DNA from: Martelella mediterranea
Lineage (GTDB): Bacteria > Pseudomonadota > Alphaproteobacteria > Rhizobiales > Rhizobiaceae
DNA: 64,000 bases
Direction: 5' to 3'
Assembly (NCBI RefSeq): GCF_004342225.1
Contig: NZ_SMAR01000001.1
Location: 1-64,000 of the forward strand
Part shown: positions 17,884 to 27,307 of the stretch, in pieces
Numbering within the stretch: position 1 is the first letter of the stretch
Layout of the letters: each line of letters starts with the position of its first letter
Translations under genes and position numbers: made by a program
The notes under the pieces: generated by a model
Told to the model about the DNA's origin: nothing
The model's database searches: none
The model's input: only the letters and a program-made list of their open reading frames with translations

Positions 17884-19575
17884 TTATTGAGCCGGACGCA
17901 AGACCACCGCTTCCCAAGGCAGAAGCGTCAACTCGACGCCCGGTATGGTTTTATCGCGACGCTGGTCATTGCTGATCAGCACCTCAGCACCCTCGACTGT
18001 TTTTTCATCCCACATCACCGGTTCGCCGGAAAAATTGATGATCGTGATCAGGCGTTCATCGCCGAGCACGCGTTCAAAAGCGAAGATCTGTTCGTCTTCG
18101 GGGGCGATGTCGCGGTAGCTGCCGTAGACCAGAGCAGGTGTGGCATGGCGTAACGCAATCAGCTTGCGGTAATGATGATAAATCGAGTTTTCATCTGCAC
18201 ATGCGGCTTTCGCGTTGATATCCTTATAGTTGGGATTGACGGCCAGCCAGGCGTTTTCAGCCGTCGTGAAGCCGCCATTTTCGCTTTCATCCCACTGCAT
18301 TGGCGTGCGTGCGTGATCCCGGCTGGTCTTGTTCAGATGCCAGAGAAGGTCTTCTTCGCTCACCTTGCCGGTGGCAACAAAATCTTCCCGTAGCCCGCGC
18401 ACTTCAATGTCATCAAACTGATCGAGGCTGGTGAAGGGGAAATTGGTCATGCCGAGCTCTTCACCCTGATAGATGAAAGGTGTGCCGCGCATGGTCAGCA
18501 TCATGGTTGCCAGTGCCTTGGCTGAAAGTTCGCGGAATGCCAGGCGGGCATCACCGAAATGATTGACCGCACGTGGTTGATCGTGATTGCCGAGAAAAAC
18601 CGTGTTCCAACCGGTTTCACCGACAGCCTGATCAAGCCGTGCGAACGTTGCCTTCATGTCGGTCAGCCTGCGCTCCTTCCAGCGCCAGCCATCGCGGTCG
18701 AGCATGACGACGGCAAAGTTGAAGATCATGTCGAGTTCTTTGCGGGCTTCATCCACGAAAAGCGGCGTCTGCGCTTCAGAAACGCCTGCAGCTTCACCGA
18801 CAGTCATGCAGTCATAATGGGAAAGAACCTTGCGGTTCATATCCTGCAGATATTCATGCAGGCGCGGGCCGGATGCATAAACAACGGCCGGGTCTTTCAG
18901 CTCGTCTTCGCTCAGGTCGGGAAAGTCAAAATTCTTGGAGATGAACGGGATCACATCCATTCGGAACCCGGAAACACCCTTATCGAGCCAGAAGCGCATC
19001 AGATCGTAGACTTCGGCACGAACTTCATCATTGTCCCAGTTCAGATCCGGCTGTTTCTTAGCGAAATAATGAAGGTAGTAATCACCGGTTGCCTCATCCT
19101 TTTCCCAGGCAGAACCGCCGAAGAAGGAGGTAAAATTATTGGGCACGCCCTTCGCGCCGTTCCGCCAGATATAGTAGTCGCGTTTCGGGTTGTCTCGGGA
19201 GGCGCGGCTTTCCACAAACCACTCATGCTCGTCGCTGGAATGATTGACGACCAGATCAATGATCAGACGCATGTTTCGCTGCTTTATCTCTGAAAGCAGG
19301 CGGTCAAAGTCAGCCATGGTGCCAAACTCGTTCATGACCTTGCGATAGTCCCGGATATCATAGCCATTATCGGCATTCGGACTGTCGAAATGCGGTGATA
19401 ACCAGATCACATCGATTCCCATATCTGCAATGTAATCGAGCTTTTCGATAATGCCGGGAATGTCTCCGATGCCATCGCCATTGGAGTCTGCAAAAGAGCG
19501 CGGGTAGATCTGGTAGGCGACGGCCTCTTTCCACCAGCGCTTTGTCTGGCCGGCAGTGTCAACGGTTTCCGACAT
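17884..19575 (-). CDS. Alpha-glucosidase, GH13 family
   Basis: 563-residue cytoplasmic glycoside hydrolase of family 13, splitting alpha-glucosidic bonds of small oligosaccharides such as maltose, isomaltose or sucrose-type substrates. Regions: NGYDIRDY near the N-terminus, nucleophile D207 in GFRMDVIPFI, acid/base E261 in MTVGEAAG, and the transition-state Asp in LGNHDQPR. The start at 19575 (MSETVDTAG) has an ACAGGAG-type site upstream; the frame to 19674 adds residues unlike the family. The gene is convergent with secA and has no sugar transporter beside it. The exact linkage preference cannot be read, and rhizobial AglA is the nearest named relative. Confidence 0.9.
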   Translation of the reverse strand: MSETVDTAGQTKRWWKEAVAYQIYPRSFADSNGDGIGDIPGIIEKLDYIADMGIDVIWLSPHFDSPNADNGYDIRDYRKVMNEFGTMADFDRLLSEIKQRNMRLIIDLVVNHSSDEHEWFVESRASRDNPKRDYYIWRNGAKGVPNNFTSFFGGSAWEKDEATGDYYLHYFAKKQPDLNWDNDEVRAEVYDLMRFWLDKGVSGFRMDVIPFISKNFDFPDLSEDELKDPAVVYASGPRLHEYLQDMNRKVLSHYDCMTVGEAAGVSEAQTPLFVDEARKELDMIFNFAVVMLDRDGWRWKERRLTDMKATFARLDQAVGETGWNTVFLGNHDQPRAVNHFGDARLAFRELSAKALATMMLTMRGTPFIYQGEELGMTNFPFTSLDQFDDIEVRGLREDFVATGKVSEEDLLWHLNKTSRDHARTPMQWDESENGGFTTAENAWLAVNPNYKDINAKAACADENSIYHHYRKLIALRHATPALVYGSYRDIAPEDEQIFAFERVLGDERLITIINFSGEPVMWDEKTVEGAEVLISNDQRRDKTIPGVELTLLPWEAVVLRPAQ

Positions 19576-19738
19576 ATCGGTCTCCTGTCTCAATTTCAGG
19601 TAATGTATTTGAAGCAGCCGAATATAAGTGCGCAGGCAGGCGGACAAGTAACACGGCTGAAAAGGGTATTTCATCCATGGACTGTCCGGTCGTTTTCCCG
19701 CTGCGGTTTTTATCTTAACACGCCTTCGTCTTTGCGGC

Positions 19739-19774
19739 TTGTCAGTAGTTGCGGCTTGCGGTAGAAAGTTTCCA
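19739..19774 (+). promoter_or_regulatory. trp promoter giving a leaderless trpL transcript
   Basis: TTGTCA (19739-19744), a 17-base spacer, TAGAAA (19762-19767), then 6 bases to the A of the trpL ATG at 19774. If transcription starts at that A, the mRNA begins directly with the start codon. I recall the rhizobial trpL mRNA being described this way. No Shine-Dalgarno sequence precedes the ATG, which fits. Confidence 0.6.
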
Positions 19775-19818
19775 TGATCAAGATGATGAACATTGCAAAG
19801 TGGTGGTGGGCACGCTGA
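19774..19818 (+). CDS. trpL: trp leader peptide (14 residues)
   Basis: The short frame reads MIKMMNIAKWWWAR and stops. Three consecutive Trp codons followed by Ala-Arg at the end match the 14-residue rhizobial trpL peptide in both length and C-terminus. Ribosome stalling at the Trp codons when charged tRNA-Trp is scarce would block the 1:2 hairpin and let the antiterminator form. It lies 156 bases before trpE(G), with a terminator between. In Sinorhizobium the liberated leader RNA and the peptide also act in trans on other genes; that may hold here but is inference. It is too short for ordinary gene finding. Confidence 0.85.
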   Translation: MIKMMNIAKWWWAR

Positions 19819-19854
19819 CAGCGGCCACGATCACGTATGTTTTCTGATCTGATG

Positions 19855-19884
19855 AAGCCGCCCGAAATCTGAGGCGGCTTTTTT
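19855..19884 (+). terminator. trp attenuator hairpin
   Basis: AAGCCGCC (19855-19862), 10-base loop, GGCGGCTT (19873-19880), then TTTT: a classic Rho-independent terminator. The competing antiterminator can pair GCGGC (19821-19825) with GCCGC (19857-19861). The protecting hairpin can pair GTGG in the Trp-codon region with CCAC (19825-19828). All parts of a transcription attenuator are present. Confidence 0.85.
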
Positions 19885-19974
19885 ATTATAAGGACCGCCT
19901 GAGTTGTCGGGCAAGAAAAACCAAAGGTGCATCGCCGGAGGCTTTGCATGAGACGACGGTGGAGCTGAGTTCAA

Positions 19975-22182
19975 ATGAACCTTCATGAACGGTCCGGGGA
20001 CGGAGAACACTACAAAACCAAGGGTGGCATCGCGATCACACGGACGCGCCGATATGTGCCCTACGATGATTCCGTTACCAGTTACATCGACCGGCTGGAC
20101 GAGCGTCGCGGTGCTGTTTTTTCTTCCAACTACGAGTATCCGGGCCGCTACACGCGCTGGGATACGGCCGTTATTGATCCGCCCGTCGGCATTTCATGTC
20201 ATGGCCGCACCATGTGGCTGGAAGCGTTCAATGAACGCGGTGAGGTGCTTCTGTCGCTCATGCTTCCCGTTTTAGAGGATCTCGACGAGGTTTCGATCAC
20301 AGCGAAAGCGCCTCGTCGCATCGATCTTCAGGTCTGCGAACCACACCGTCAGTTCACCGAGGAAGAGCGCTCAAAAGCGCCGACTGTTTTCACCGTACTG
20401 CGCGCCATTGTCGATCTGTTCTATTCCGATGCCGATGCAAGTCTCGGCCTTTACGGCGCTTTTGGTTATGATCTGGCCTTTCAGTTTGATGCGGTCAACC
20501 TGAAGCTGAAGCGCCCGGATGACCAGCGCGATATGCTGCTTTATCTGCCTGATGAAGTGCTGATGGTCGATAACCATGCTGCCGAAGCCTGGATTGATCG
20601 CTATGACTTCGCACGCGACGGGATGACGACTGAAGGCAAGGCCGGTGACATCGCGCCTGAGCCATTCAGGGCGACGGATCGCGTACCGGAAAAAAGCGAC
20701 CATAAGCCGGGCGAATATGCCGATCTGGTTGTCAAGGCGAAGGAAAGCTTTGTGCGCGGTGACCTGTTCGAGGTTGTGCCGGGACAGAAGTTTATGGAGC
20801 GCTGTGCGACCAGACCGTCGGCCATATCCAAACGGTTGAAATCGACAAATCCGTCGCCCTATTCCTTTTTCATCAATCTGGGTAATCAGGAATATCTGAT
20901 CGGTGCGTCACCGGAAATGTTTGTGCGTGTGACTGGCAGGCGGATCGAAACTTGCCCGATTTCCGGCACGATCAAGCGTGGTGAAGACCCCATTGCCGAC
21001 AGTCAGCAGATCCTGAAACTTCTGAATTCGCAAAAGGATGAGTCAGAGCTGACGATGTGTTCCGATGTGGACCGTAACGACAAGAGCCGGGTTTGCGAGC
21101 CAGGTTCGGTCAAAGTGATCGGGCGCCGTCAGATCGAGATGTATTCCCGCCTTATCCATACGGTTGACCATATCGAGGGTCGGTTGCGCCCGGACATGGA
21201 TGCCTTTGACGCTTTCTTGAGCCATGCCTGGGCCGTGACGGTTACCGGCGCGCCAAAGCTCTGGGCAATGCGGTTTATCGAAAACCACGAGAAGAGCCCG
21301 CGCGCATGGTATGGCGGCGCAATTGGCATGGTCGGCTTTAACGGTGATATGAACACCGGCCTGACGTTGAGAACCATTCGCGTGAAGGAAGGCATTGCCG
21401 AGGTGCGGGCCGGTGCCACGCTGCTTTATGATTCAAACCCGCAGGAAGAAGAGGCAGAGACAGAGTTGAAAGCTTCAGCCATGCTGGCGGCCATTCGCGA
21501 AGCGGATGCGGCAAAACTGGAACCGGCAACCCGGGCGGTCTCAAGAATTGGTGCCGGGCTGAAAGTACTTCTGGTCGATCACGAAGACAGCTTCGTGCAC
21601 ACGCTGGCAAACTATTTCCGGCAGACGGGGGCTGAGGTTTCCACCGTGCGTTCGCCGGTTGCCGATGAAACGCTGGATCGGATAGCGCCGGATCTGGTTG
21701 TGCTTTCTCCCGGACCGGGTAGCCCAAAGGATTTTGACTGCAAGGCCACCATCCAGAAGGCGCGTAAGCGGGGATTGCCGGTCTTCGGCGTCTGCCTTGG
21801 TTTGCAGGCGCTGGCCGAAGCCTATGGCGGAACACTCAGGCAGCTTGCTGTTCCGATGCACGGCAAGCCATCGCGTATCCGGATTCTTGAACATGGCCGT
21901 CTTTTTGACGGTCTTCCGGGCGAGATCACCGTTGGCCGTTATCACTCGATCTTTGCAGATGCGGTCGAGCTGCCGCCGGAGTTTATGATTTCCGCCGAGA
22001 CCGATGATGGTATCGTCATGGGGATCGAACACGTCAGTGAGCCGGTTGGCGCGGTTCAGTTCCATCCAGAGTCGATCATGTCGCTCGGGGGAGATGCCGG
22101 AATGCGGATCATCGAGAATGTGGTCGGAAAGCTTGTCGGTTCCGGGGGCGCTGCTGCGTCGGCTAAAAGAGCTGCGGGATAA
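19975..22182 (+). CDS. trpE(G): Fused anthranilate synthase TrpE(G)
   Basis: First enzyme of tryptophan synthesis, converting chorismate and glutamine to anthranilate, with both subunits fused in 735 residues as in rhizobia. Residues about 1-520 are the TrpE synthase ([28 protein letters not shown] and [20 protein letters not shown]). Residues about 527-715 are the class-I glutamine amidotransferase ([19 protein letters not shown]). Its triad is C607 in GVCLGLQ, H697 and E699 in QFHPES. A GGAG lies about 10 bases before the ATG. Expression should be set by the trpL attenuator upstream and activity by Trp feedback at the TrpE part. The gene stands alone, as in rhizobia, where the rest of trp lies elsewhere. 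Confidence 0.97.
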   Translation: MNLHERSGDGEHYKTKGGIAITRTRRYVPYDDSVTSYIDRLDERRGAVFSSNYEYPGRYTRWDTAVIDPPVGISCHGRTMWLEAFNERGEVLLSLMLPVLEDLDEVSITAKAPRRIDLQVCEPHRQFTEEERSKAPTVFTVLRAIVDLFYSDADASLGLYGAFGYDLAFQFDAVNLKLKRPDDQRDMLLYLPDEVLMVDNHAAEAWIDRYDFARDGMTTEGKAGDIAPEPFRATDRVPEKSDHKPGEYADLVVKAKESFVRGDLFEVVPGQKFMERCATRPSAISKRLKSTNPSPYSFFINLGNQEYLIGASPEMFVRVTGRRIETCPISGTIKRGEDPIADSQQILKLLNSQKDESELTMCSDVDRNDKSRVCEPGSVKVIGRRQIEMYSRLIHTVDHIEGRLRPDMDAFDAFLSHAWAVTVTGAPKLWAMRFIENHEKSPRAWYGGAIGMVGFNGDMNTGLTLRTIRVKEGIAEVRAGATLLYDSNPQEEEAETELKASAMLAAIREADAAKLEPATRAVSRIGAGLKVLLVDHEDSFVHTLANYFRQTGAEVSTVRSPVADETLDRIAPDLVVLSPGPGSPKDFDCKATIQKARKRGLPVFGVCLGLQALAEAYGGTLRQLAVPMHGKPSRIRILEHGRLFDGLPGEITVGRYHSIFADAVELPPEFMISAETDDGIVMGIEHVSEPVGAVQFHPESIMSLGGDAGMRIIENVVGKLVGSGGAAASAKRAAG

Positions 22183-22297
22183 GCTGCGCCTGTCTTGCCG
22201 ATGTTGCATCTCTGGCGTAGCAAAGCGCCAACATGATTCTGCGCGCCGGTTCATCCGGTCGGCGTGCTGACCCGCAAGGGAAAAGACGGAGATCCCC

Positions 22298-23212
22298 ATG
22301 AGTGCAGGGCATAGCCACGGACATGCGATGCCAAAAAAGCTGGCATTTTATACGATTCCGCTTTCTCTTCTGGTTCTGGCGATCAAGCTTTTTGCCTGGC
22401 GCGTCACCGGTTCTGTGGCGCTTTTGTCAGATGCGCTTGAGTCCATCGTCAATGTCGTTGCCTCCGTCGGCGCATTCATCGCGATAGTTTATGCGGCTAA
22501 ACCGGCGGACCACGATCATCAGTTTGGCCATCACAAGGCTGAATATATCTCAGCTGTGATTGAGGGCGTGGCGATTGTTGTCGCCGCGCTTCTGATCTTC
22601 AGAGAGGCCATTGTCGAGCTGTTTCATCCGACGATGCCGAAGGATATTTTCATCGGCCTGGCTGTCAATGTGGTCGCAAGCCTGATCAATGGGGTCTGGG
22701 CTTATACGCTGATCAAGGCTGGCCGTGCTGCGCGCTCGCCGGCGCTTGTCGGCGATGGCCAGCATATCCGCACGGACGTCATTACATCGATTGGCGTGGT
22801 TATCGGTCTCGGCATCGCGCTCGCCACCGGCTATCCGATCTTCGACCCGCTGCTGGCCTTGCTGGTGGCAGCGCATATCCTCTATGCAGGCTGGCAGCTG
22901 ATTGCCGAATCTGTTGGTGGGTTAATGGATACGGCGCTGACCGGGGATGAAGAAGAGGCAATCCGCAAGGCGATTTTTGACAATGCCGATGGTTCGACAG
23001 GCGTTCATGATCTGAAGACCCGCCGCGCCGGATCCGCCGCCTTTATCGATTTCCATCTGGTGGTGAGGCGGGATATGCCCGTCGGCGAGGCGCATGATAT
23101 CTGTGACCGGCTGGAAGGGGCCATCAAGAAGGCCATTCCCGGATCCACGCTTGCCATTCACGTTGAGCCTGAAGGTGTCAAACCGCATGGTGTGAGAGTT
23201 CGCATCGATTAG
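22298..23212 (+). CDS. Cation diffusion facilitator family transporter
   Basis: 304-residue inner-membrane exporter of divalent metals (Zn, Fe, Co or Mn) driven by proton exchange. About six transmembrane segments lie in residues 12-200. The metal site residues are in LLSDALESIVNVVAS on helix 2 and HIRTDVITS on helix 5 (H-x-x-x-D). A His-rich loop reads DHDHQFGHHKAEYIS. The C-terminal cytoplasmic domain (about 210-295) has the ferredoxin-like CDF fold with HDLKTRRAGSAAFIDFHLVV. The metal cannot be fixed from this. It lies 115 bases after trpE(G) and may or may not be co-transcribed. Confidence 0.92.
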   Translation: MSAGHSHGHAMPKKLAFYTIPLSLLVLAIKLFAWRVTGSVALLSDALESIVNVVASVGAFIAIVYAAKPADHDHQFGHHKAEYISAVIEGVAIVVAALLIFREAIVELFHPTMPKDIFIGLAVNVVASLINGVWAYTLIKAGRAARSPALVGDGQHIRTDVITSIGVVIGLGIALATGYPIFDPLLALLVAAHILYAGWQLIAESVGGLMDTALTGDEEEAIRKAIFDNADGSTGVHDLKTRRAGSAAFIDFHLVVRRDMPVGEAHDICDRLEGAIKKAIPGSTLAIHVEPEGVKPHGVRVRID

Positions 23213-23311
23213 CGCATGACGTTTTACCGCTCAGCTTCTGTCTCGGTCATTGTCTTGCGGCTTTAATACCATTAAGTCGGGTATCACGACGTTTGAATTC
23301 TGGAGAAGCCG

Positions 23312-23893
23312 ATGAGCGACGAAGACGACGACAAGAAAACAGAAATGCCGCTGGGTAAAGAGGCTGAAACAAGCCTGTTTAAATCGCGCTCGATCTTCAT
23401 TTACGGGCCGATTACGCAGGAGCTGGCGCAGCGTGTCTGCTCACAGCTCGTTGCCATGTCGGCTGTCAGCGATGATGATATCCGCGTATTTGTGAACTCA
23501 CCGGGTGGCCATGTCGAATCCGGTGATTCCATTCACGATATGATCAAGTTCATCAAGCCGAACGTGGTGATGATCGGTTCCGGTTGGGTCGCATCTGCAG
23601 GTGCGCTGATTTATGCCGCCGCCGACAAGGAACGCCGTGTTTGCCTGCCGAACACCCGCTTTCTGCTGCATCAACCCTCCGGTGGCACGCGTGGCCCTGC
23701 TTCTGATATCGAGATTCAGGCCCGTGAAATCATCAAGATGAACGAACGCCTGATCAAGATCTTTGCCGATGCAACTGGCCAGTCGCATGAAAAGATTGCG
23801 GCCGATATTGACCGTGATTACTGGCTGTCCGCCGATGAAGCGATTGAATACGGGCTGGTTTCGCGCAAGGTGACATCGCACAGCGATATCTGA
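23312..23893 (+). CDS. ClpP-like serine protease subunit
   Basis: 193 residues of the ClpP/crotonase fold. The triad is visible: S95 in [11 protein letters not shown]120 in [10 protein letters not shown]169 in [16 protein letters not shown]. The glycine loop [12 protein letters not shown] is ClpP-like. It differs from canonical ClpP in its acidic N-terminus ([11 protein letters not shown]), in ASAG in place of the usual ASMG around the nucleophile, and in GLVS rather than GLVD after the last motif. No Clp ATPase gene adjoins it; housekeeping clpP normally sits beside clpX. It is therefore probably a second, specialised ClpP of alphaproteobacteria. A good terminator follows. Confidence 0.85.
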   Translation: MSDEDDDKKTEMPLGKEAETSLFKSRSIFIYGPITQELAQRVCSQLVAMSAVSDDDIRVFVNSPGGHVESGDSIHDMIKFIKPNVVMIGSGWVASAGALIYAAADKERRVCLPNTRFLLHQPSGGTRGPASDIEIQAREIIKMNERLIKIFADATGQSHEKIAADIDRDYWLSADEAIEYGLVSRKVTSHSDI

Positions 23894-23914
23894 TCCTTTG
23901 CAACCGCAAGACCG

Positions 23915-23951
23915 AAAAGCCGGACAGGGCACTTGCCTTGTCCGGCTTTTT
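23915..23951 (+). terminator. Terminator after the ClpP-like gene
   Basis: AAAAGCCGGACA (23915-23926) pairs with TGTCCGGCTTTT (23939-23950), with GGGC/GCC extending the stem inside, followed by a T-run. A strong Rho-independent terminator. Confidence 0.9.
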
Positions 23952-24010
23952 CATGCTTCCAGTTGAACTCTGTGCGCTTAAACAAACGAATAAAAGGGAC
24001 ACAGAGGGGA

Positions 24011-25204
24011 ATGCTGAAAGATTTTTCGCTGCAGAGCCTGTTTATGGGCCTGCTGGTGGCTTTTGTCGGCTTTGCCAGCTCGTTTTCCGTCGTTCTTCAG
24101 GGGCTGGAAGGTGTCGGTGCGACACCCGCTCAGTCCGCTTCCGGGCTGATGGCCCTTTCGGTGGCGATGGGGCTTGCCGGAATTGTCTTATCAGTGGCCA
24201 CCCGGATGCCTGTTTCGATCGCGTGGTCGACGCCGGGCGCAGCGCTTCTGGCCACTGCAGGCGTGCAGGGTGGAGGCTTCGCTGCTGCTGTCGGCGCGTT
24301 TGTGCTCGCCAATATCCTTATTGTCGCGGCCGGACTGATGCGTCCGGTCGGCCGCGCGATTTCCGCCATTCCCGCGCCATTGGCCAACGCTATGCTGGCA
24401 GGCGTACTGATGGGGCTTTGTTTTGCGCCGGTTCAGGCCGTTGCCTTCAATCCGTTCCTCGGCCTGCCGATCGTGATCGCCTGGGCTGTTGTCGGCGCCT
24501 TTAACAAACTACTGGCCGTCCCTGCCGCTCTGGTCGCATTTGTGCTGGTGCTGATTTTTGGTGTCGATATTGCGCCGGATGCCTGGTCAGGGCTGGGAGA
24601 AGCCATCATCCCACGCCTTGAATGGGTGACACCGCATTTCAGCGTTCAGGCTGCGATTTCCATCGCACTGCCGCTTTTCATTGTCACAATGGCATCGCAG
24701 AATATACCTGGCGTTGCGATCCTGAACATCAATCATTATCGCCCGAATGCGGGACGGTTGTTTTCCTTAACGGGGCTGTTTTCTCTGCCCGCTGCCTTTT
24801 TCGGCGGGCATGGCGTGAACCTTGCAGCGATCACCGCTGCCATGTGCGCGGGTGAAGATGCCCATGCCGATCCGAAGCGTCGATACTGGGCGGCGATCAT
24901 TGCCGGTATCGGCTATGTTCTTCTTGGCCTTTTGAGCGGTGTTGTCGTTGCGGTGGTAATGCTGGCGCCGCCAATCCTTATCGAAGCTGTGGCGGGGTTG
25001 GCTCTGATCGGGGCTTTCACCGGCTCAGCTATGGCAGCGTTCAAGGATGCTGACACGCGCGAGGCGGCAGCTGCGACCTTTCTCGTTTCCGCCTCCGGGG
25101 TTTCGTTTTTTGGCATTTCAGGAGCATTCTGGGGATTGCTCTCGGGGCTGGCGATCTTCGGATTTCAGCAATTGTATGCATTCCGAAATTCGAAAGAGAA
25201 ATAA
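24011..25204 (+). CDS. BenE-family (benzoate/proton symporter-like) transporter
   Basis: 397-residue polytopic membrane protein with about 11-12 hydrophobic segments. Family features are MPVSIAWSTPGAALLATAG, IPAPLANAMLAGVLMGLCFAP, MASQNIPGVAILN and the charged loop CAGEDAHADPKRRYWAA, all typical of BenE. Acinetobacter BenE imports benzoate, but no aromatic catabolism gene is near, so the substrate is uncertain. The start at 24011 (MLKDFSLQSL) follows GAGGGGA; the frame to 23933 would begin within the preceding terminator and is rejected. It is followed by the leuA leader region. Confidence 0.9.
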   Translation: MLKDFSLQSLFMGLLVAFVGFASSFSVVLQGLEGVGATPAQSASGLMALSVAMGLAGIVLSVATRMPVSIAWSTPGAALLATAGVQGGGFAAAVGAFVLANILIVAAGLMRPVGRAISAIPAPLANAMLAGVLMGLCFAPVQAVAFNPFLGLPIVIAWAVVGAFNKLLAVPAALVAFVLVLIFGVDIAPDAWSGLGEAIIPRLEWVTPHFSVQAAISIALPLFIVTMASQNIPGVAILNINHYRPNAGRLFSLTGLFSLPAAFFGGHGVNLAAITAAMCAGEDAHADPKRRYWAAIIAGIGYVLLGLLSGVVVAVVMLAPPILIEAVAGLALIGAFTGSAMAAFKDADTREAAAATFLVSASGVSFFGISGAFWGLLSGLAIFGFQQLYAFRNSKEK

Positions 25205-25267
25205 TCGAAATCGATTGCACGTCATTTATTGTTGATTCATGCGCTGAATGTCGCTAAATCGAAACCC

Positions 25268-25393
25268 ATGACACGTTTGGCTGAACACGAAATCAAGACA
25301 GATGCACGCGCTTTTGCTGCGCGTCCTGTAGCTGTGTCTGCGCTAAACTCGCTACTTATCCTCGGCCTTAACAGCGGTTGCCGGGTCCTTTAA
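25268..25393 (+). CDS. Candidate leucine leader peptide upstream of leuA (41 residues)
   Basis: An open frame begins MTRLAEHEIK and runs through ALNSLLILGLNSGCRVL before TAA. Five of the nine residues LNSLLILGL are leucine. The stop codon lies in the first arm of the hairpin at 25392-25441, as expected if translation speed decides which RNA structure forms. Leucine-codon leaders before leuA are known in proteobacteria, including alphaproteobacteria. No clear ribosome site precedes the ATG, so it might also be translated leaderless or from another start. The Leu cluster and the paired alternative hairpins make chance less likely. Confidence 0.6.
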   Translation: MTRLAEHEIKTDARAFAARPVAVSALNSLLILGLNSGCRVL

Positions 25394-25441
25394 GGAGCGC
25401 CCGGCGGCCGAAAAAAAAGCCGTTTGGCCCAAGCGCTCCTT
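25378..25441 (+). promoter_or_regulatory. Alternative hairpins in the leuA leader
   Basis: Two structures exclude each other. Structure 1 pairs GCCGGG (25378-25383) with CCCGGC (25400-25405), with TCCTT/AAGGA inside. Structure 2 pairs AAGGAGCGC (25392-25400) with GCGCTCCTT (25433-25441), with GGCC/GGCC inside. This is the architecture of an attenuator. Structure 2 is not followed by a long T-run, so its mode (termination or ribosome-site control) is open. Confidence 0.6.
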
Positions 25442-25535
25442 CACCCTGAAAACTGAAGTAAAACAGATATCCTGCCGCAATCCATCCTCATTCGGGTGAG
25501 AGAGGTTGTAGTGCAGGTCGCCAAGGATAAGACAA

Positions 25536-27242
25536 ATGGACGCGAAGAATTCACAGACGAAACCGGGCATGCCGATTGCCGGAACAAAATACCAGCCATA
25601 CCCGCAGGTTGATCTTTCCGACCGGCAGTGGCCATCAAAGCGCATCGAGAAGGCGCCAATCTGGTGCTCGGTTGACCTGCGCGACGGCAATCAGGCGCTG
25701 GTTGATCCGATGGGGCATGATCGCAAGGCCCGGATGTTTCAGCTGTTGCTGGATATGGGTTTTAAAGAGATCGAGATTGGTTTCCCGTCAGCCTCGCAGA
25801 CAGATTTTGATTTTGCCCGCTGGTGCGTGGAGAACGACCAGCTCGAAGATGATGTCTCCCTGCAGGTGCTGGTGCAGTGCCGTCCGGAGTTGATTACCCG
25901 CACATTTGAAGCCTTGAAGGGTTCGCGCCGCCCGATTGTGCATTTTTACAACTCCACCAGCGAGCTTCAGCGCCGCGTTGTGTTTGGCAAGGATGTCGCT
26001 GGCGTCAAGCAGATTGCCGTTGATGCGGCCAAGATGATCACGGATATGGCCGAAGCGGCAGGCGGTGGCTATCGCTTCGAGTATTCGCCGGAAAGCTTCA
26101 CCGGCACTGAGCTGGATGTGGCAGCGGAGATCTGCAATGCCGTCATCGAAGAGATGAAGCCGACTGCGGACAACAAGCTGATCATCAATCTTCCTTCAAC
26201 CGTGGAAATGTCCACGCCCAATATCTACGCTGATCAGATTGAATGGATGTGCCGTAATCTCGATAACCGCGAGAACCTGATCATCTCCGCACATCCTCAC
26301 AATGACCGGGGTACAGGGGTTGCCGCTGCCGAAATGAGCGTTATGGCCGGGGCTGACCGGATTGAAGGGACGTTGTTTGGCAATGGTGAACGCACCGGTA
26401 ATGTTGATCTCGTCACGCTGGCCTTGAATATGTTCACGCAAGGCGTGGACCCTGAGCTGGACTGCTCTGATATCGAGCGGATGAAAGCGGTCTATGAATA
26501 CTCGAACCAGATGGTGATCCCGGAACGGCATCCTTATGTCGGTGAACTGGTTTATACAGCTTTCTCAGGTTCGCATCAGGACGCGATCAACAAGGGTATG
26601 AAGGCCATCCGCGTTGCAAACAAACCGGTCTGGGAAGTGCCTTACCTGCCGATTGATCCGCGCGACGTCGGGCGCAGCTACGAGGCGATCATCCGCATCA
26701 ATTCGCAGTCCGGCAAGGGTGGCATCGCCTATATCATGCAGAGCGACTACGGCATAAACATGCCACGTGGGCTGCAGGTTGCATTCCGCGAATATATCCA
26801 GAAGATCACAGATGATGAAGGCCGCGAACTGCCGTCAAAGCGCATTCATGAGGCTTTCATGGCGCATTACGTTGATCAGCCAGAGGGCCGTATCAAGTTT
26901 GTTGATCATCACACATATCCGCAGGGTGATACCAAGGGCGTTCGCGTGGTGACTGCCGAGATTACCGATGGTGGCGAGACAAAGCGAATCGATGCCAAGG
27001 GGAATGGTCCGGTTGATGGCTTCACCAATGCTCTGTCGGCCTATCTGGGTACGAAGATCACGGTTGAGAACTATTCAGAGCATTCGCTCTATCAGGGCTC
27101 GGATGCCAAGGCGATTGCCTATGTTGAGGTCTCTTATGAAGGCGGGCGCATGTTCGGCGTTGGTATCAACACCAACATCGTGGCTGCTTCGCTGGAAGCC
27201 ATCGTCTCGGCGGCCAACCAGATCATTGGCAGTCAGAGTTGA
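25536..27242 (+). CDS. leuA: 2-isopropylmalate synthase LeuA (long type)
   Basis: Condenses acetyl-CoA with 2-oxoisovalerate, the first step of leucine synthesis. The 568-residue protein belongs to the longer LeuA type, with an N-terminal extension (MPIAGTKYQPYPQVDLSDRQ). The TIM-barrel starts at CSVDLRDGNQALVDPM, with the metal-binding Asp, and includes the second metal site SAHPHNDRGTG. The C-terminal regulatory domain (about 430-565), with KITVENYSEHSLYQG and MFGVGINTNIVAASL, binds leucine for feedback inhibition. AAGGA lies 9 bases before the ATG. The leader with a Leu-rich peptide upstream suggests additional control by leucyl-tRNA supply. A terminator follows at 27271. Confidence 0.96.
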   Translation: MDAKNSQTKPGMPIAGTKYQPYPQVDLSDRQWPSKRIEKAPIWCSVDLRDGNQALVDPMGHDRKARMFQLLLDMGFKEIEIGFPSASQTDFDFARWCVENDQLEDDVSLQVLVQCRPELITRTFEALKGSRRPIVHFYNSTSELQRRVVFGKDVAGVKQIAVDAAKMITDMAEAAGGGYRFEYSPESFTGTELDVAAEICNAVIEEMKPTADNKLIINLPSTVEMSTPNIYADQIEWMCRNLDNRENLIISAHPHNDRGTGVAAAEMSVMAGADRIEGTLFGNGERTGNVDLVTLALNMFTQGVDPELDCSDIERMKAVYEYSNQMVIPERHPYVGELVYTAFSGSHQDAINKGMKAIRVANKPVWEVPYLPIDPRDVGRSYEAIIRINSQSGKGGIAYIMQSDYGINMPRGLQVAFREYIQKITDDEGRELPSKRIHEAFMAHYVDQPEGRIKFVDHHTYPQGDTKGVRVVTAEITDGGETKRIDAKGNGPVDGFTNALSAYLGTKITVENYSEHSLYQGSDAKAIAYVEVSYEGGRMFGVGINTNIVAASLEAIVSAANQIIGSQS

Positions 27243-27270
27243 GGTTTTGGCTCTGATCTGAACGGGATCG

Positions 27271-27304
27271 AAGACCGGTTGTTATGAAGACAGCCGGTCT
27301 TTTT
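27271..27304 (+). terminator. Terminator after leuA
   Basis: AAGACCGG (27271-27278) pairs with CCGGTCTT (27294-27301) followed by T's; stem of 8 bp, loop of 15. It lies between leuA and the convergent gene ending at 27308. Confidence 0.8.
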
Positions 27305-27307
27305 CGT

